Shown here piece by piece: positions 32,129 through 40,134 of a DNA stretch of 64,000 nt. The notes under the pieces are model-generated. The model was not told the origin of the DNA. It searched no databases and worked only from the letters and a program-made list of their open reading frames with translations. Positions within the stretch are counted from its first letter, which is position 1. Each line of letters begins with the position of its first letter. The stretch is from JACQGZ01 sp036004665 (GTDB taxonomy: Bacteria > Sysuimicrobiota > Sysuimicrobiia > Sysuimicrobiales > Humicultoraceae): assembly GCA_036004665.1 (NCBI GenBank), contig DASYRG010000020.1, forward strand, positions 53,980 through 117,979, written 5' to 3'. The position numbers and the translations under genes are program-made.

Positions 32129-33301
32129 TCAGGCCGCCTCCAGCGCGCGGGTGAAGTCATCGATCAGGTCGTCGACGTCTTCGATGCCGACGGAGACGCG
32201 GATCAATCCCTCCCGAATGCCGGCCCGCGCGCGGTCTGGCGCCGGGATGCCGACGCTGGTGGTCGAGGCGGGATGCGTCACCAGCGTCTCCACCGACCCC
32301 AGACTCACCGCCATCAGCGCGGTGCGCAGCGCCTCGACGACGCGCGCACCCGCGGCCGTTCCGCCTTTCACCTCAATGCTGACCATCCCTCCGAACCCGC
32401 GCATCTGCCGGTGGGCGATCGCATGCCCCCGGTGCTCGGGCAGGCCGGGGTAGTGCACCCGCTCCACCTTCGGGTGGTCGGCCAGCGCGCGCGCCAGGGC
32501 CAGGGCGTTGGCATTGTGCCGTTCCACCCTGAGGCCCAGCGTCTTGAGCCCGCGGAGGACCAGCCAGGCGGCGAAGGGATCGAGCACGGGGCCGTGGATG
32601 CGGAAGATCGGACGCAGCGCCAGGAGGCGTTCGCGGGATCCGACAATGATGCCGGCGGTGACGTCGGCGTGGCCGCCCAGGTACTTGGTCGCGCTGTGGA
32701 CGACCAGGTCGACGCCAAGGACAAGGGGATTCTGGTTGTAGGGAGTGGCGAAGGTGTTGTCCGCGACGACGCGGGCGCCGTGACCGTGGGCGAGCCGCGC
32801 CACCCCGGCGATGTCTGTGATGTCCAGCAGAGGGTTGTTGGGTGACTCGACGTACACGACCCGCGTCCGCGGCCCCAGCGCCGCCTCGTAGGCGGCGAGG
32901 TCGACAGAGTCGATGAGCGTGGCCTCGATCCCATAGCGGGGCAGGATCTGCGCGAACAGTTCGTACGACGCCTGATAGGTCGCCCGCGGCGCCACGAGGT
33001 GATCGCCGGATGCGAGCAGACCGAGGATGACGGTGCTGATCGCTCCCATCCCCGAGCCGGTGGCGATGGCCATCTCGCCGCCTTCGAGGAGAGCCACCCG
33101 ATCCTCCAGCGCCGCGGTCGTCGGATTGCCCCAGCGCGTGTAGTAGAAGCCCTCGCCCCGGTCGACGCCGAGCGCCGCCCCTTCCTCCACCGTCTCGTAC
33201 TGAAAGGTGGAGGTCTCGAAGATCGGCGAGCTGACCGCCTTCAGGGCGTGCGCTCCGCCCGCCCCGTGGATCGCCTTCGTGTTGAACCCCGGCTCACGCA
33301 C
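32129..33301 (-). CDS. Trans-sulfuration PLP enzyme (cystathionine gamma-synthase / gamma-lyase family)
   Basis: 390 residues. The PLP Lys is in VVHSATKYLGGHADVTAG near residue 200; SGMGAIST, YVESPNNPLLDITD and DNTFATPYNQNPL supply other cofactor contacts. The C-terminal LSLGSVETLVTHPASTT is the substrate-binding segment of the Cys/Met metabolism family. Members make cystathionine, cleave it, or release methanethiol from methionine; active-site details that separate these were not resolved by eye. It lies 13 bases downstream of a methyltransferase gene on the same strand. Confidence 0.9.
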   Translation of the reverse strand: MREPGFNTKAIHGAGGAHALKAVSSPIFETSTFQYETVEEGAALGVDRGEGFYYTRWGNPTTAALEDRVALLEGGEMAIATGSGMGAISTVILGLLASGDHLVAPRATYQASYELFAQILPRYGIEATLIDSVDLAAYEAALGPRTRVVYVESPNNPLLDITDIAGVARLAHGHGARVVADNTFATPYNQNPLVLGVDLVVHSATKYLGGHADVTAGIIVGSRERLLALRPIFRIHGPVLDPFAAWLVLRGLKTLGLRVERHNANALALARALADHPKVERVHYPGLPEHRGHAIAHRQMRGFGGMVSIEVKGGTAAGARVVEALRTALMAVSLGSVETLVTHPASTTSVGIPAPDRARAGIREGLIRVSVGIEDVDDLIDDFTRALEAA

Positions 33302-33314
33302 CTGCTGTTCCTCC

Positions 33315-34094
33315 TCAGGGTTTCGTGCCAGTGACGGTAAAGAGCGTGTCCCCGCGCAACGCCGGCTTTCGCGTGAAGCCGCTCCAGGCCCGGACGTTCA
33401 CAAACCCAGCGTCCGCGAAGAGCGCCTTCGCTTGGGCCTGGCTGTACCAGCGGGTGGCGGGGGAGCGGATGTGATGTTCGGTCGCGATGATGGTGCCGTT
33501 CAGGCTGACCTCGAATCGATCCTCCGTGTGCTCCAGCTGCGCCGCCGCGTCGTAGCGGGCCTTCCCATACCGGCGGACCGCCGCGCCATCCTCGGGCCGC
33601 ACTCGCTCGGCCATGAGCTCCCACTGATCGTGCTGCGTCGGGCTGCCTGGCTCCCAGAGGATCATGAAGGGCATGATCAGCGCTCCGCCTGGGAGGAGGT
33701 GCTCGAAGAAACGGCGCATCCCGCTCACGGCCGCGTCAGCGTCGGTGAGGAGCTGGAAGGAACTGGAGGGGACGATGATCGTGCGGTAGCGACGGGGCAG
33801 GTCGAGCGATTCCATCTGCTGGAGAAAGAGCGCGGGCTGCAGGCCGGCCGCCTCCGCCTTTGCCCGGCAGAGGGCGAGCATCTCGGGGGAACTGTCCACC
33901 CCATCGATGTCGACACCCGCGGCCAGATAGTCCAGGAGCAGGCGGCCGGTCCCGCATCCCACATCGAGCACCGGTTGTCCGAATTGATCGATCAGATCGC
34001 GGTAGAAGGCGCGATCTTCCCACGCCGAGGTGTCCCCGCGCAGCAGGTCCCAGGTCTCAGCGAGCAGACCACGGTACTCATGCTCTCCGCCCAC
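33315..34094 (-). CDS. Class I SAM-dependent methyltransferase, substrate unknown
   Basis: 259 residues. Motif I VLDVGCGTGRLLLDYL is near residues 42-57, followed by the acidic DIDGVDSSPEML motif and a motif-III-like LLPGGALIMPF. The C-terminal part (YSQAQAKALFADAGFVNVRAW) is the usual fold end. It binds S-adenosylmethionine; small molecules are the likely methyl acceptors. It shares its direction with the trans-sulfuration gene 13 bases downstream, which might link the two through sulfur or methyl metabolism, though that is only a guess. Confidence 0.88.
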   Translation of the reverse strand: MGGEHEYRGLLAETWDLLRGDTSAWEDRAFYRDLIDQFGQPVLDVGCGTGRLLLDYLAAGVDIDGVDSSPEMLALCRAKAEAAGLQPALFLQQMESLDLPRRYRTIIVPSSSFQLLTDADAAVSGMRRFFEHLLPGGALIMPFMILWEPGSPTQHDQWELMAERVRPEDGAAVRRYGKARYDAAAQLEHTEDRFEVSLNGTIIATEHHIRSPATRWYSQAQAKALFADAGFVNVRAWSGFTRKPALRGDTLFTVTGTKP

Positions 34095-34178
34095 GACCGC
34101 ATTCTGGCGGCCGGACCCCGTCCCGCGTCAAGGGCCTTATCAGAGGAAAGGGAGGCGGAAGGCCGAAGGTGCCCGAGG

Positions 34179-34616
34179 ATGCGCACCGAGTTTCATCTCC
34201 GCGCCCGGGCGGTAATCATCGAGCGCGGGCACGTCCTCCTCGCCCGTAGGGTCGGTCGCGACTATACCTTTCTCCCTGGAGGGCACGTCAAGCCCGGCGA
34301 ACCGCTGGAGGGATCGCTGAAGCGGGAGCTGCAGGAGGAACTGGGCGCCGACGCGCGCACCGAAAACTACCTGGGCGCGGTGGAAGCGAGCTGGCAGGAG
34401 GGGCCCATCCGCCACCATGAGATCAATCACGTCTTCGAAGCGACGGTCAGCGGGCTTAACCCCGACCGACCCCCCACCTCGATGGAAACCCACCTCGAGT
34501 TCCTCTGGGTCGCCATCGCCGACCTCGACCGGCACAACCTGCTGCCGGAACCGATCCGCGAGTTGCTGCGGCGCCGCGTGCAAGGCGACCCCAGTGTCTG
34601 GTGGGTGGGCGTCTAG
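34179..34616 (+). CDS. Nudix hydrolase
   Basis: 145 residues from ATG 34179. A longer open frame to 33207 exists but runs antisense through the methyltransferase gene and is not believed. The Nudix box GHVKPGEPLEGSLKRELQEE continuing LG fits G-x5-E-x7-R-E-x2-E-E-x-G exactly, near residues 36-57. It hydrolyses a nucleoside diphosphate linked to some other group. HEINHVFEATV and the EFLWVAIADL segment are typical of MutT-like small members. It begins 84 bases from the divergent methyltransferase gene. Confidence 0.9.
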   Translation: MRTEFHLRARAVIIERGHVLLARRVGRDYTFLPGGHVKPGEPLEGSLKRELQEELGADARTENYLGAVEASWQEGPIRHHEINHVFEATVSGLNPDRPPTSMETHLEFLWVAIADLDRHNLLPEPIRELLRRRVQGDPSVWWVGV

Positions 34617-34657
34617 GCAGCTTGGCCGCTCTGCCCCCGGAGCGAAAGCGTCGCGGG

Positions 34658-35524
34658 ATGCGCTTCGGGGCGCACGTCAGCATCAGCGGGCACATCCATC
34701 TGGCGATCGATCGCGCCGCGGCGATCGGCTGCGAGTGCTTGCAGATCTTCGTCGGCAACCCCCGACAGTGGCGACGCATCGAGTATGCGGACGCGGACGT
34801 GGCGCTCTTCCGACAGAAGCGCGCTCGCGCCAGACTCGATCCTCTCGTGGCCCACGGCGTCTACCTGATCAACCTGGCGAGCCACGACGACGAATTCTAC
34901 ACCAGGTCCGTCGCCTCACTGATTGCAGGCGTCGAGGGCATCCACCGTCTCGGCGGACTTGGCCTGATCACGCACATCGGCAGCCGGATGGGGCAGCCCT
35001 GGCCGGAGGCGGCCGCCCGTGTCGTCGCCGCGGTGCGTGTGGTGCTGGAGAGCACCGAGGGAGGGATGGTCATCCTGGAGAACGCCGCGGGAGCGGGGGG
35101 TGCCATCGGGAGCAACTTTGAAGAACTGGCGGCGCTTCTCGACGCGCTGGAATGGCACCCTCGCGTAGGAGTATGTCTCGATACCGCGCACCTCTTTGCC
35201 TCCGGCTTCGACATTCGCACCCCCGACGGAGTTGCGGGAACGCTGCGCACCTTCGACCGCACGGTGGGACTGCGCCGCCTGGTCGCTCTCCACCTCAATG
35301 ATTCCAAGAGCGCGCTGGGGAGCCACCTGGACCGGCACGAGAACATCGGCCAGGGGCGGATCGGCCTCACGGGCTTCCGGGCGCTGATCCACCATCGGGC
35401 CGCGCGCCGGGTCGCGGGCTTCATCGAGACGCCTGGCATCGACCGGCGCGGCGCCGACGGACGGAATCTGGCCGCGCTGAAGCGATTACGCCGGCTGGGA
35501 CCGTTCAGGAGGAGACAGCCGTAG
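34658..35524 (+). CDS. nfo: Endonuclease IV (AP endonuclease, Nfo)
   Basis: 288 residues from ATG 34658, which begins exactly at the conserved RFGAHVSISGH; an upstream ATG at 34601 lies inside the Nudix gene. Zinc and phosphate ligands are seen in HIGSRMG, ILENAAG, VGVCLDTAHLFASGFDI, LHLNDSK, SHLDRHENIGQGRIG and FIETPG. The enzyme cuts DNA 5' to abasic sites and oxidised bases in base-excision repair. It is convergent with holB, 5 bases apart, and is one of two repair nucleases in this stretch along with the EndoQ-like protein. Confidence 0.93.
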   Translation: MRFGAHVSISGHIHLAIDRAAAIGCECLQIFVGNPRQWRRIEYADADVALFRQKRARARLDPLVAHGVYLINLASHDDEFYTRSVASLIAGVEGIHRLGGLGLITHIGSRMGQPWPEAAARVVAAVRVVLESTEGGMVILENAAGAGGAIGSNFEELAALLDALEWHPRVGVCLDTAHLFASGFDIRTPDGVAGTLRTFDRTVGLRRLVALHLNDSKSALGSHLDRHENIGQGRIGLTGFRALIHHRAARRVAGFIETPGIDRRGADGRNLAALKRLRRLGPFRRRQP

Positions 35525-35529
35525 GTCCC

Positions 35530-36573
35530 TCAGGCAGGCGCTTCAGCCGGGGTGATCTTGAAGAAGAGGCTCTCCAGCAGCAGGCGAGGCTGCACGTTGC
35601 GCTCCAGCGAGTCGCGCGCGTAGTCGACGGCTTCGATCCGCCGGCGCAGGTCCTCCCAGGAGAGCTCGGCGGCGAGCCGGGCGATCTCCTCCTGCTTATC
35701 CAGATTAATCAGCAGGACGGAATCGGCGGTCTCTTTCCAGACCGCCAGATCGCGGTACCACCAGGCGGCGATCTCGAGGAGGTCGGCGAGGCGCTCCGGC
35801 AGGCGGTCCCGGTCCCGCGTCAGTAACTCGGCGGCGTCGAGGCGGGCCGGGGGTTCCGCCCGCTCGAGGGTGACGAGGAGGCGAAGAAACGTCTCGCGCG
35901 CCTCCAGCAGCTCCTCGGACTGCGCCAGAGCCAGCGCCCGGGCCATTCGTCCTCCCGAGAGGGCGGCCAGGATGCGGGCGCGGCCGGCGGGCAGGCCGTA
36001 CTGCTCGGCCAGCTTCTGCGCGATGTCCCCGGTGGGGATGGACGAACAGCGCACCACCTGACAGCGCGAGAGCAGCGTTGCCGGGAGAGGAACGGTGGAC
36101 TCCGCGATCAGGATGATGGTCACCGCCGGCGGAGGTTCCTCCAGCACTTTGAGCAGGCTGTTTGCTGCTCCCGGGCTGAGCCGCTCGGCGTCGGCGATCA
36201 TGTAGACCTTCGCCCGTCCTTCGTACGGCGGGTAGGAGGCGTCCTGCCGCAGGGCCCGGATCTGCTCGATGGGGATCTCCCGGGCTTTGTAGTCCTTCGG
36301 CGGCTCGACGAGGAACCGGCGCGCCTCAATGTCGAGCAGGTGCACGTCAGGGTGGTTGCCTTCGGCGATGCGGCGGCAACTCCGGCACTCGCCGCAGGCG
36401 TCGCCGTCCGGACGCTCGCAGTTGAGGAACTGGGCAAACGAGCGCGCCAGCGACCGGCGCCCGACGCCCGCCGGCCCGACGAAGAGATAGGCGTGCGTGG
36501 CGCGGCCCGCCCGCACCGCTTCGCGGAGGAGGACGATGGCGTGATGCTGGCCGACGATGTCGCGGAAGGGCAC
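35530..36573 (-). CDS. holB: DNA polymerase III subunit delta' (HolB)
   Basis: 347 residues from GTG 36573. FRDIVGQHHAI opens the clamp-loader domain; the P-loop is degenerate (GPAGVGRRSLA), as in delta'. The zinc ribbon has Cys spaced x8, x2, x2 in CERPDGDACGECRSC. The sensor region GAANSLLKVLEEPP and LLSRCQVVRC (arginine-finger SRC motif) follow. It is part of the clamp loader that puts the beta clamp on DNA. Gene order tmk-darA-holB is that of Firmicutes, without the yaaR and yaaT genes. Confidence 0.92.
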   Translation of the reverse strand: MPFRDIVGQHHAIVLLREAVRAGRATHAYLFVGPAGVGRRSLARSFAQFLNCERPDGDACGECRSCRRIAEGNHPDVHLLDIEARRFLVEPPKDYKAREIPIEQIRALRQDASYPPYEGRAKVYMIADAERLSPGAANSLLKVLEEPPPAVTIILIAESTVPLPATLLSRCQVVRCSSIPTGDIAQKLAEQYGLPAGRARILAALSGGRMARALALAQSEELLEARETFLRLLVTLERAEPPARLDAAELLTRDRDRLPERLADLLEIAAWWYRDLAVWKETADSVLLINLDKQEEIARLAAELSWEDLRRRIEAVDYARDSLERNVQPRLLLESLFFKITPAEAPA

Positions 36574-36579
36574 GCGGGC

Positions 36580-36900
36580 CTAGATCTTCTCCATCCGGTC
36601 GATGGGGAGCACGAAGACGATCGCCCCGCCCACTTCAACCTTCACCGGGTAGGTGACGTAGGAGTCCACCGGCTCGACGACCGGCGGCATCGGGCTGACC
36701 AGCTGCTCGCGGCGGTGACAGACCTCCTGGACGATGGACAGCACTTCGTTGACCTTTCCATCCTGCACGCCGATCATCACCGTGCTGTTGCCCTCCCGCA
36801 GAAATCCGCCTGTGCTGGCGAGCATCGTGGCCTGGTACTGGGCGCCGTTGAGCGCCTCGATCAGCCGGCCGCCATCCTTCTCCTGCACGACCGCCAGCAC
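36580..36900 (-). CDS. darA: Cyclic-di-AMP receptor, DarA/PstA/YaaQ family (PII-like)
   Basis: 106 residues as given. LAVVQEKDGGRLIEALNGAQ then TMLASTGGFLREGNSTVMIGV is the PII-like fold with the c-di-AMP-binding Gly-rich loop, and QLVSPMPPVVEPVDSYVTYP is the long loop typical of DarA. It signals c-di-AMP levels by an unknown partner. The first strand seems cut short: in-frame codons upstream read Ile-Lys-Leu (ATC AAG CTT) before GTG 36900, and GGAGG sits 7 bases before the ATC but 16 before the GTG, so initiation may not be standard. Confidence 0.88.
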   Translation of the reverse strand: MLAVVQEKDGGRLIEALNGAQYQATMLASTGGFLREGNSTVMIGVQDGKVNEVLSIVQEVCHRREQLVSPMPPVVEPVDSYVTYPVKVEVGGAIVFVLPIDRMEKI

Positions 36901-36920
36901 AAGCTTGATCGGCGCGCCTC

Positions 36921-37592
36921 CTATCCGGCGGGCTCCGCACTCTCCCGGCGCTGCGTCAGGAATTGCTCCACCGCCTCGACGATCCGGCGCCCCACATCCT
37001 CGATTGCGCCCGATGCCTCGATGACGACAAATCGCTGGGGCGATTCTGCCGCCAGACGGAGGAATCCTTCCCGCACCCGCTGGTAGAAGGCCGGCGCCTC
37101 CTGTTCCAGGCGATCGCCGCGGCCGGTCCCGTCCCCCTTGCCTGCGCGCGCCCGGTCCAATCCGGCGGCGGGATCGATGTCCAGCAGGATGGTCAGATCG
37201 GGAAGCAGCCCGCCGGTGGCGACGTCGTTCACGCGGCGGACCACAGCCACGTCGAGGCCACGCCCGTACCCCTGATACGCGAGGGAGGCGTCGACGTAGC
37301 GGTCGGAGAGCACGGTCATCCCGCGATCCAGCGCCGGCCGGACGACCTCGCGTACGAACTGGGCGCGGGAAGCGGCGAAGAGTAGCATCTCGGTCTCGGC
37401 CGACATCTCTCGGTGCGTCTCATCCAACAGGACACTGCGGATGCGCTCGCCGATGGGGGTACCGCCCGGCTCGCGGGTGTGCAGCACCTCCAGACCGCGC
37501 TCGCGGAGGTGAGCGGCGAGGGCAGGGCCGTGCGTGCTCTTCCCAGTGCCTTCCAGGCCTTCCAGCGTGAAGAACCACCCGCGGGCGGTCAT
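36921..37592 (-). CDS. tmk: Thymidylate kinase
   Basis: 223 residues. The P-loop is FTLEGLEGTGKSTHG; then HTREPGGTPIGERIR (Arg contacting dTMP), SDRYVDASLAYQGYGRGLD, and the LID-like AGKGDGTGRGDRLE. It phosphorylates dTMP to dTDP. Ala/Gly in the LID and the GTGKST loop fall within known variation. Its stop is followed closely by the DarA gene; its start overlaps the upstream TIR-like gene by 4 bases. Confidence 0.94.
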   Translation of the reverse strand: MTARGWFFTLEGLEGTGKSTHGPALAAHLRERGLEVLHTREPGGTPIGERIRSVLLDETHREMSAETEMLLFAASRAQFVREVVRPALDRGMTVLSDRYVDASLAYQGYGRGLDVAVVRRVNDVATGGLLPDLTILLDIDPAAGLDRARAGKGDGTGRGDRLEQEAPAFYQRVREGFLRLAAESPQRFVVIEASGAIEDVGRRIVEAVEQFLTQRRESAEPAG

Positions 37593-38227
37593 GGGCGTCG
37601 ACGTCTGGGCTGCGGCCCTACCCGCCTTTTCACTTCTTCCGCCGAGAACTCGGCCACGGGGCGAGAACCCGCTTTCACGATCCGCACGTCCCGTTCCGCT
37701 TCCCGCCGTGCCTGTTCCTCGGGAATCCCCTTGGCGACGACCGCGGCCGCAATGGCATCGATCAATGCCGCCTCCTGACCGGCTGGCTCGTTCCTATCGG
37801 GGCAGCTGCGAACAATCCACCTCCTGATCTGCGCCTCCAGGTCCGCGGCCGAACGGAACTGGATCGGGTCGAAGCCGTTCAGGTTCGTCGGAAAGCAGAG
37901 GGGATTCGCGCGGTGCGTTCTATGGCAGAAGAGCCCAATGCGCCGCGACGGCTTCCGAGCAAACGCGTAGCCGATCTCCAGGGAGATGTTTTGGGATCCG
38001 GCCCCCGTCCGCCCCGCGGCGGCAAAGACGGCGATCACGTATCGCGCGCGGCCGATATGTGCGGCAATGCGCCGCCACCGCAGCTCCGCTTCGACGTCAT
38101 GCTCTGCCAGCACCGGCCGCAGTCCCTGGTGTTTCGCGGCCCGGTAGGCAGCCTGCTTGAGTTGATTCAGGCGCCGGTAATAGGGAGCAATGATGAAGAT
38201 CTCGGGAACCCGGCGCTGTCTCGCCAA
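37589..38227 (-). CDS. TIR-like / predicted nucleotide-binding domain protein
   Basis: 212 residues from TTG 38227. A first strand (PEIFIIAPYY, residues 9-18) is followed by a helix, then YVIAVFAAAGRTG and NISLEIGYAFARKPSRRIGL (80-99). This order, with Glu84 in the ELGYA-like helix, matches TIR-like and nucleoside-deoxyribosyltransferase-like domains that bind or cleave NAD or nucleotides. The C-terminal 70 residues are charged and unrecognised. No ribosome site is evident, and upstream the frame runs seven codons to the TAG of the HU gene in the same frame. It overlaps tmk by 4 bases. Confidence 0.55.
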   Translation of the reverse strand: MARQRRVPEIFIIAPYYRRLNQLKQAAYRAAKHQGLRPVLAEHDVEAELRWRRIAAHIGRARYVIAVFAAAGRTGAGSQNISLEIGYAFARKPSRRIGLFCHRTHRANPLCFPTNLNGFDPIQFRSAADLEAQIRRWIVRSCPDRNEPAGQEAALIDAIAAAVVAKGIPEEQARREAERDVRIVKAGSRPVAEFSAEEVKRRVGPQPRRRRP

Positions 38228-38248
38228 GGGAGGGGGAGCGCTGTCGAC

Positions 38249-38518
38249 CTAGCCTCTGGCTCTCGTGGCCAGCCCCTTTTCACGGATGAAGACGACGACC
38301 CGGTCTCTGGACGGGCCGGGTCGCCCGCCGTCCCGCGGCTTCCCGGCTACAGCGTGCCGCCGGGTGCGGAACGTCCCGATGCCGGGCACAGTGATCTCCT
38401 CGCCGCGCCGCAAGGCTTTCACGATGACCTCGACCATCGTCTCCAGGGCATCCTCGGCGTCCTTTCGAGAGACTCGAGATTGCCGCGCCACGTCTCGGAT
38501 GAGCTGCTCCCTGTTCAT
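38249..38518 (-). CDS. HU/IHF-family DNA-binding protein
   Basis: 89 residues, the HU length. MNREQLIRDVARQSRVSRKD and VEVIVKALRRGEEITVPGIG form the helical dimer core and first strand. The DNA-wrapping arm is diverged: after GIGTFRTRRHAVAGKPRDGG comes RPGPSRDRVVVF, where most HU have the GRNPQTG(E) arm. It probably binds or bends DNA as a dimer. It sits between the R3H ATPase gene and the TIR-like gene, all in one direction. Confidence 0.88.
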   Translation of the reverse strand: MNREQLIRDVARQSRVSRKDAEDALETMVEVIVKALRRGEEITVPGIGTFRTRRHAVAGKPRDGGRPGPSRDRVVVFIREKGLATRARG

Positions 38519-38560
38519 CGGCCTTGTCCCGGTCGATTCGTACTCTCCCTCATTATCGGG

Positions 38561-40102
38561 TCACTTCGGGAAAATTACGACCCGGCGCAGAGGCTCCTCC
38601 CCACGGCTCTCGCTGGCCAGCCCGTACCGCTGGATGAGCTGGTGCTGCAGGCGGCGGACGTAAGAGTTCTGCGGCGCCAGCTCGACCGGCTGCGCCGACT
38701 CGAACACCTCCGCGATGGCTTCCTCCACTTCACGCAGCGCCGTGGTCTCCTCGGCCATGTACTCGTCGACGTCGAAGATCTCGCGCAGGAACGCCTGGAT
38801 CTGGCTGACCGTGTTGCTCTTGATGATGTGCATGCGCAGCCCCCGGGCCTGGGCGTCGGCGAGTCTCTTGGGGCGGCGCTTCTCCTGCGAACGGATGGAA
38901 AGGACGATGTCCGCGTCGCCGAGCGTGTCGGTGATGTAGGCGGGCACGCGCAGTTCGCGGATGGCCCGCTCCAGCCGGTTGCGGCTCACCGCGTACGGGT
39001 AGATGCGGACCGGACGCTGTCCAGGACGTCCGTTCTCCTCCGCGGCGGCCGGGGCAAACGGTCCCTGCGCCGCCCAGCCCTCCACCTTTACCGGCGCCTG
39101 GGTGATCTCCACCTCGCCTCCCTCGGTGCGCACGCGCTGTTCGGGGCGCGGGAGGGCGCCGCGGAGGAAGCGGTCCACGATCGAGGCGACGTCGTGGTGT
39201 ACGGCCAGGCGGTCCTTCTCCTGGATCTCGATGAGGACGTCGAAGGTCGGCGGGGCCTTCCGCTCGAGCACCGTCTTCTGCGTCCCCCGCCGCCGCGCTT
39301 CCTCGTCCGACAGCGTGACGGCCTGGATGCCACCGATCAGGTCGGCCAGCGTGGGGTTCTGCAGCAGGTTGTCCAGGGTGTTGCCGTGCGCGGTGGCGAT
39401 GAGCTGCACGCCCCGCTCGGCGATGGTGCGCGCGGCGAGGGCTTCCGCTTCGGTGCCGATCTCGTCGATGACGATGACCTCCGGCATGTGGTTCTCCACC
39501 GCCTCGATCATCACCGCGTGCTGGAGGTCGGGCACGGGCACCTGCATCCGCCGCGCCCCGCCGATCCCGGGATGGGGGATGTCGCCGTCTCCGGCGATCT
39601 CGTTGGAGGTGTCGACGATGACGACGCGCTTTTTCAGGTCGTCCGAGAGCACCCGGGCCGCCTCCCGCAGCAGGGTGGTCTTACCCACCCCAGGCCGCCC
39701 CAGCAGCAGGATGGAGCGTCCGCCCTCGATCACGTCGCGGACGATGTCCACGGTGCCGAAGACGGCGCGTCCGACCCGACAGGTCAGGCCGATCACCTCA
39801 CCCTGGCGGTTGCGGATGCCGCTGATGCGATGCAGGGTGCGCTCGATGCCGGCGCGATTGTCCTTGCCGAAGGCGCCCACCCGGCTGGTGACGTGCTTGA
39901 TGTCCTCGCGCCTGGTGTGGTTACGGCTCAAGTAGATCACGGCACCAGGGAAGCGCGCCTCCGGCAGGCGGCCCAGGTCAAGCACCACCTCGAGCAACTG
40001 GACGAGCGTCTCGTGCCGCTCCAGCGCCGCCCGGATGGCCGGAGGGAGCACCTCCAACAGCAGGTCGAGGTCGTCAGTGATCTGGATCTGGCTTGGTGGC
40101 AC
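38561..40102 (-). CDS. R3H-domain AAA ATPase (SpoIIIAA/Ycf45-like)
   Basis: 513 residues from GTG 40102, with GGAGG 9 bases before it. Residues about 60-110 are an RNA-binding-like region (RFPGAVIYLSRNHT, GIERTLHRISGIRNRQGEV). Walker A is LLLGRPGVGKTTLLREAA near 133-150; Walker B is EVIVIDEIGTEAEALAART, with TAHGNTLDNLLQNPTLADLI after it. The C-terminus ends with an R3H-type nucleic-acid-binding region (ESAQPVELAPQNSYVRRLQH). Such proteins are widespread in Firmicutes, cyanobacteria and relatives; function is not established. Confidence 0.9.
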   Translation of the reverse strand: MPPSQIQITDDLDLLLEVLPPAIRAALERHETLVQLLEVVLDLGRLPEARFPGAVIYLSRNHTRREDIKHVTSRVGAFGKDNRAGIERTLHRISGIRNRQGEVIGLTCRVGRAVFGTVDIVRDVIEGGRSILLLGRPGVGKTTLLREAARVLSDDLKKRVVIVDTSNEIAGDGDIPHPGIGGARRMQVPVPDLQHAVMIEAVENHMPEVIVIDEIGTEAEALAARTIAERGVQLIATAHGNTLDNLLQNPTLADLIGGIQAVTLSDEEARRRGTQKTVLERKAPPTFDVLIEIQEKDRLAVHHDVASIVDRFLRGALPRPEQRVRTEGGEVEITQAPVKVEGWAAQGPFAPAAAEENGRPGQRPVRIYPYAVSRNRLERAIRELRVPAYITDTLGDADIVLSIRSQEKRRPKRLADAQARGLRMHIIKSNTVSQIQAFLREIFDVDEYMAEETTALREVEEAIAEVFESAQPVELAPQNSYVRRLQHQLIQRYGLASESRGEEPLRRVVIFPK

Positions 40103-40134
40103 GAAGGCTTTCCTCCTAGGAAACTATACGCTTC

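Noticed and set aside
33207..34178. Upstream extension of the Nudix frame
   Set aside because: It runs antisense through the methyltransferase gene and has no similarity to Nudix proteins; the fold begins at the ATG at 34179.
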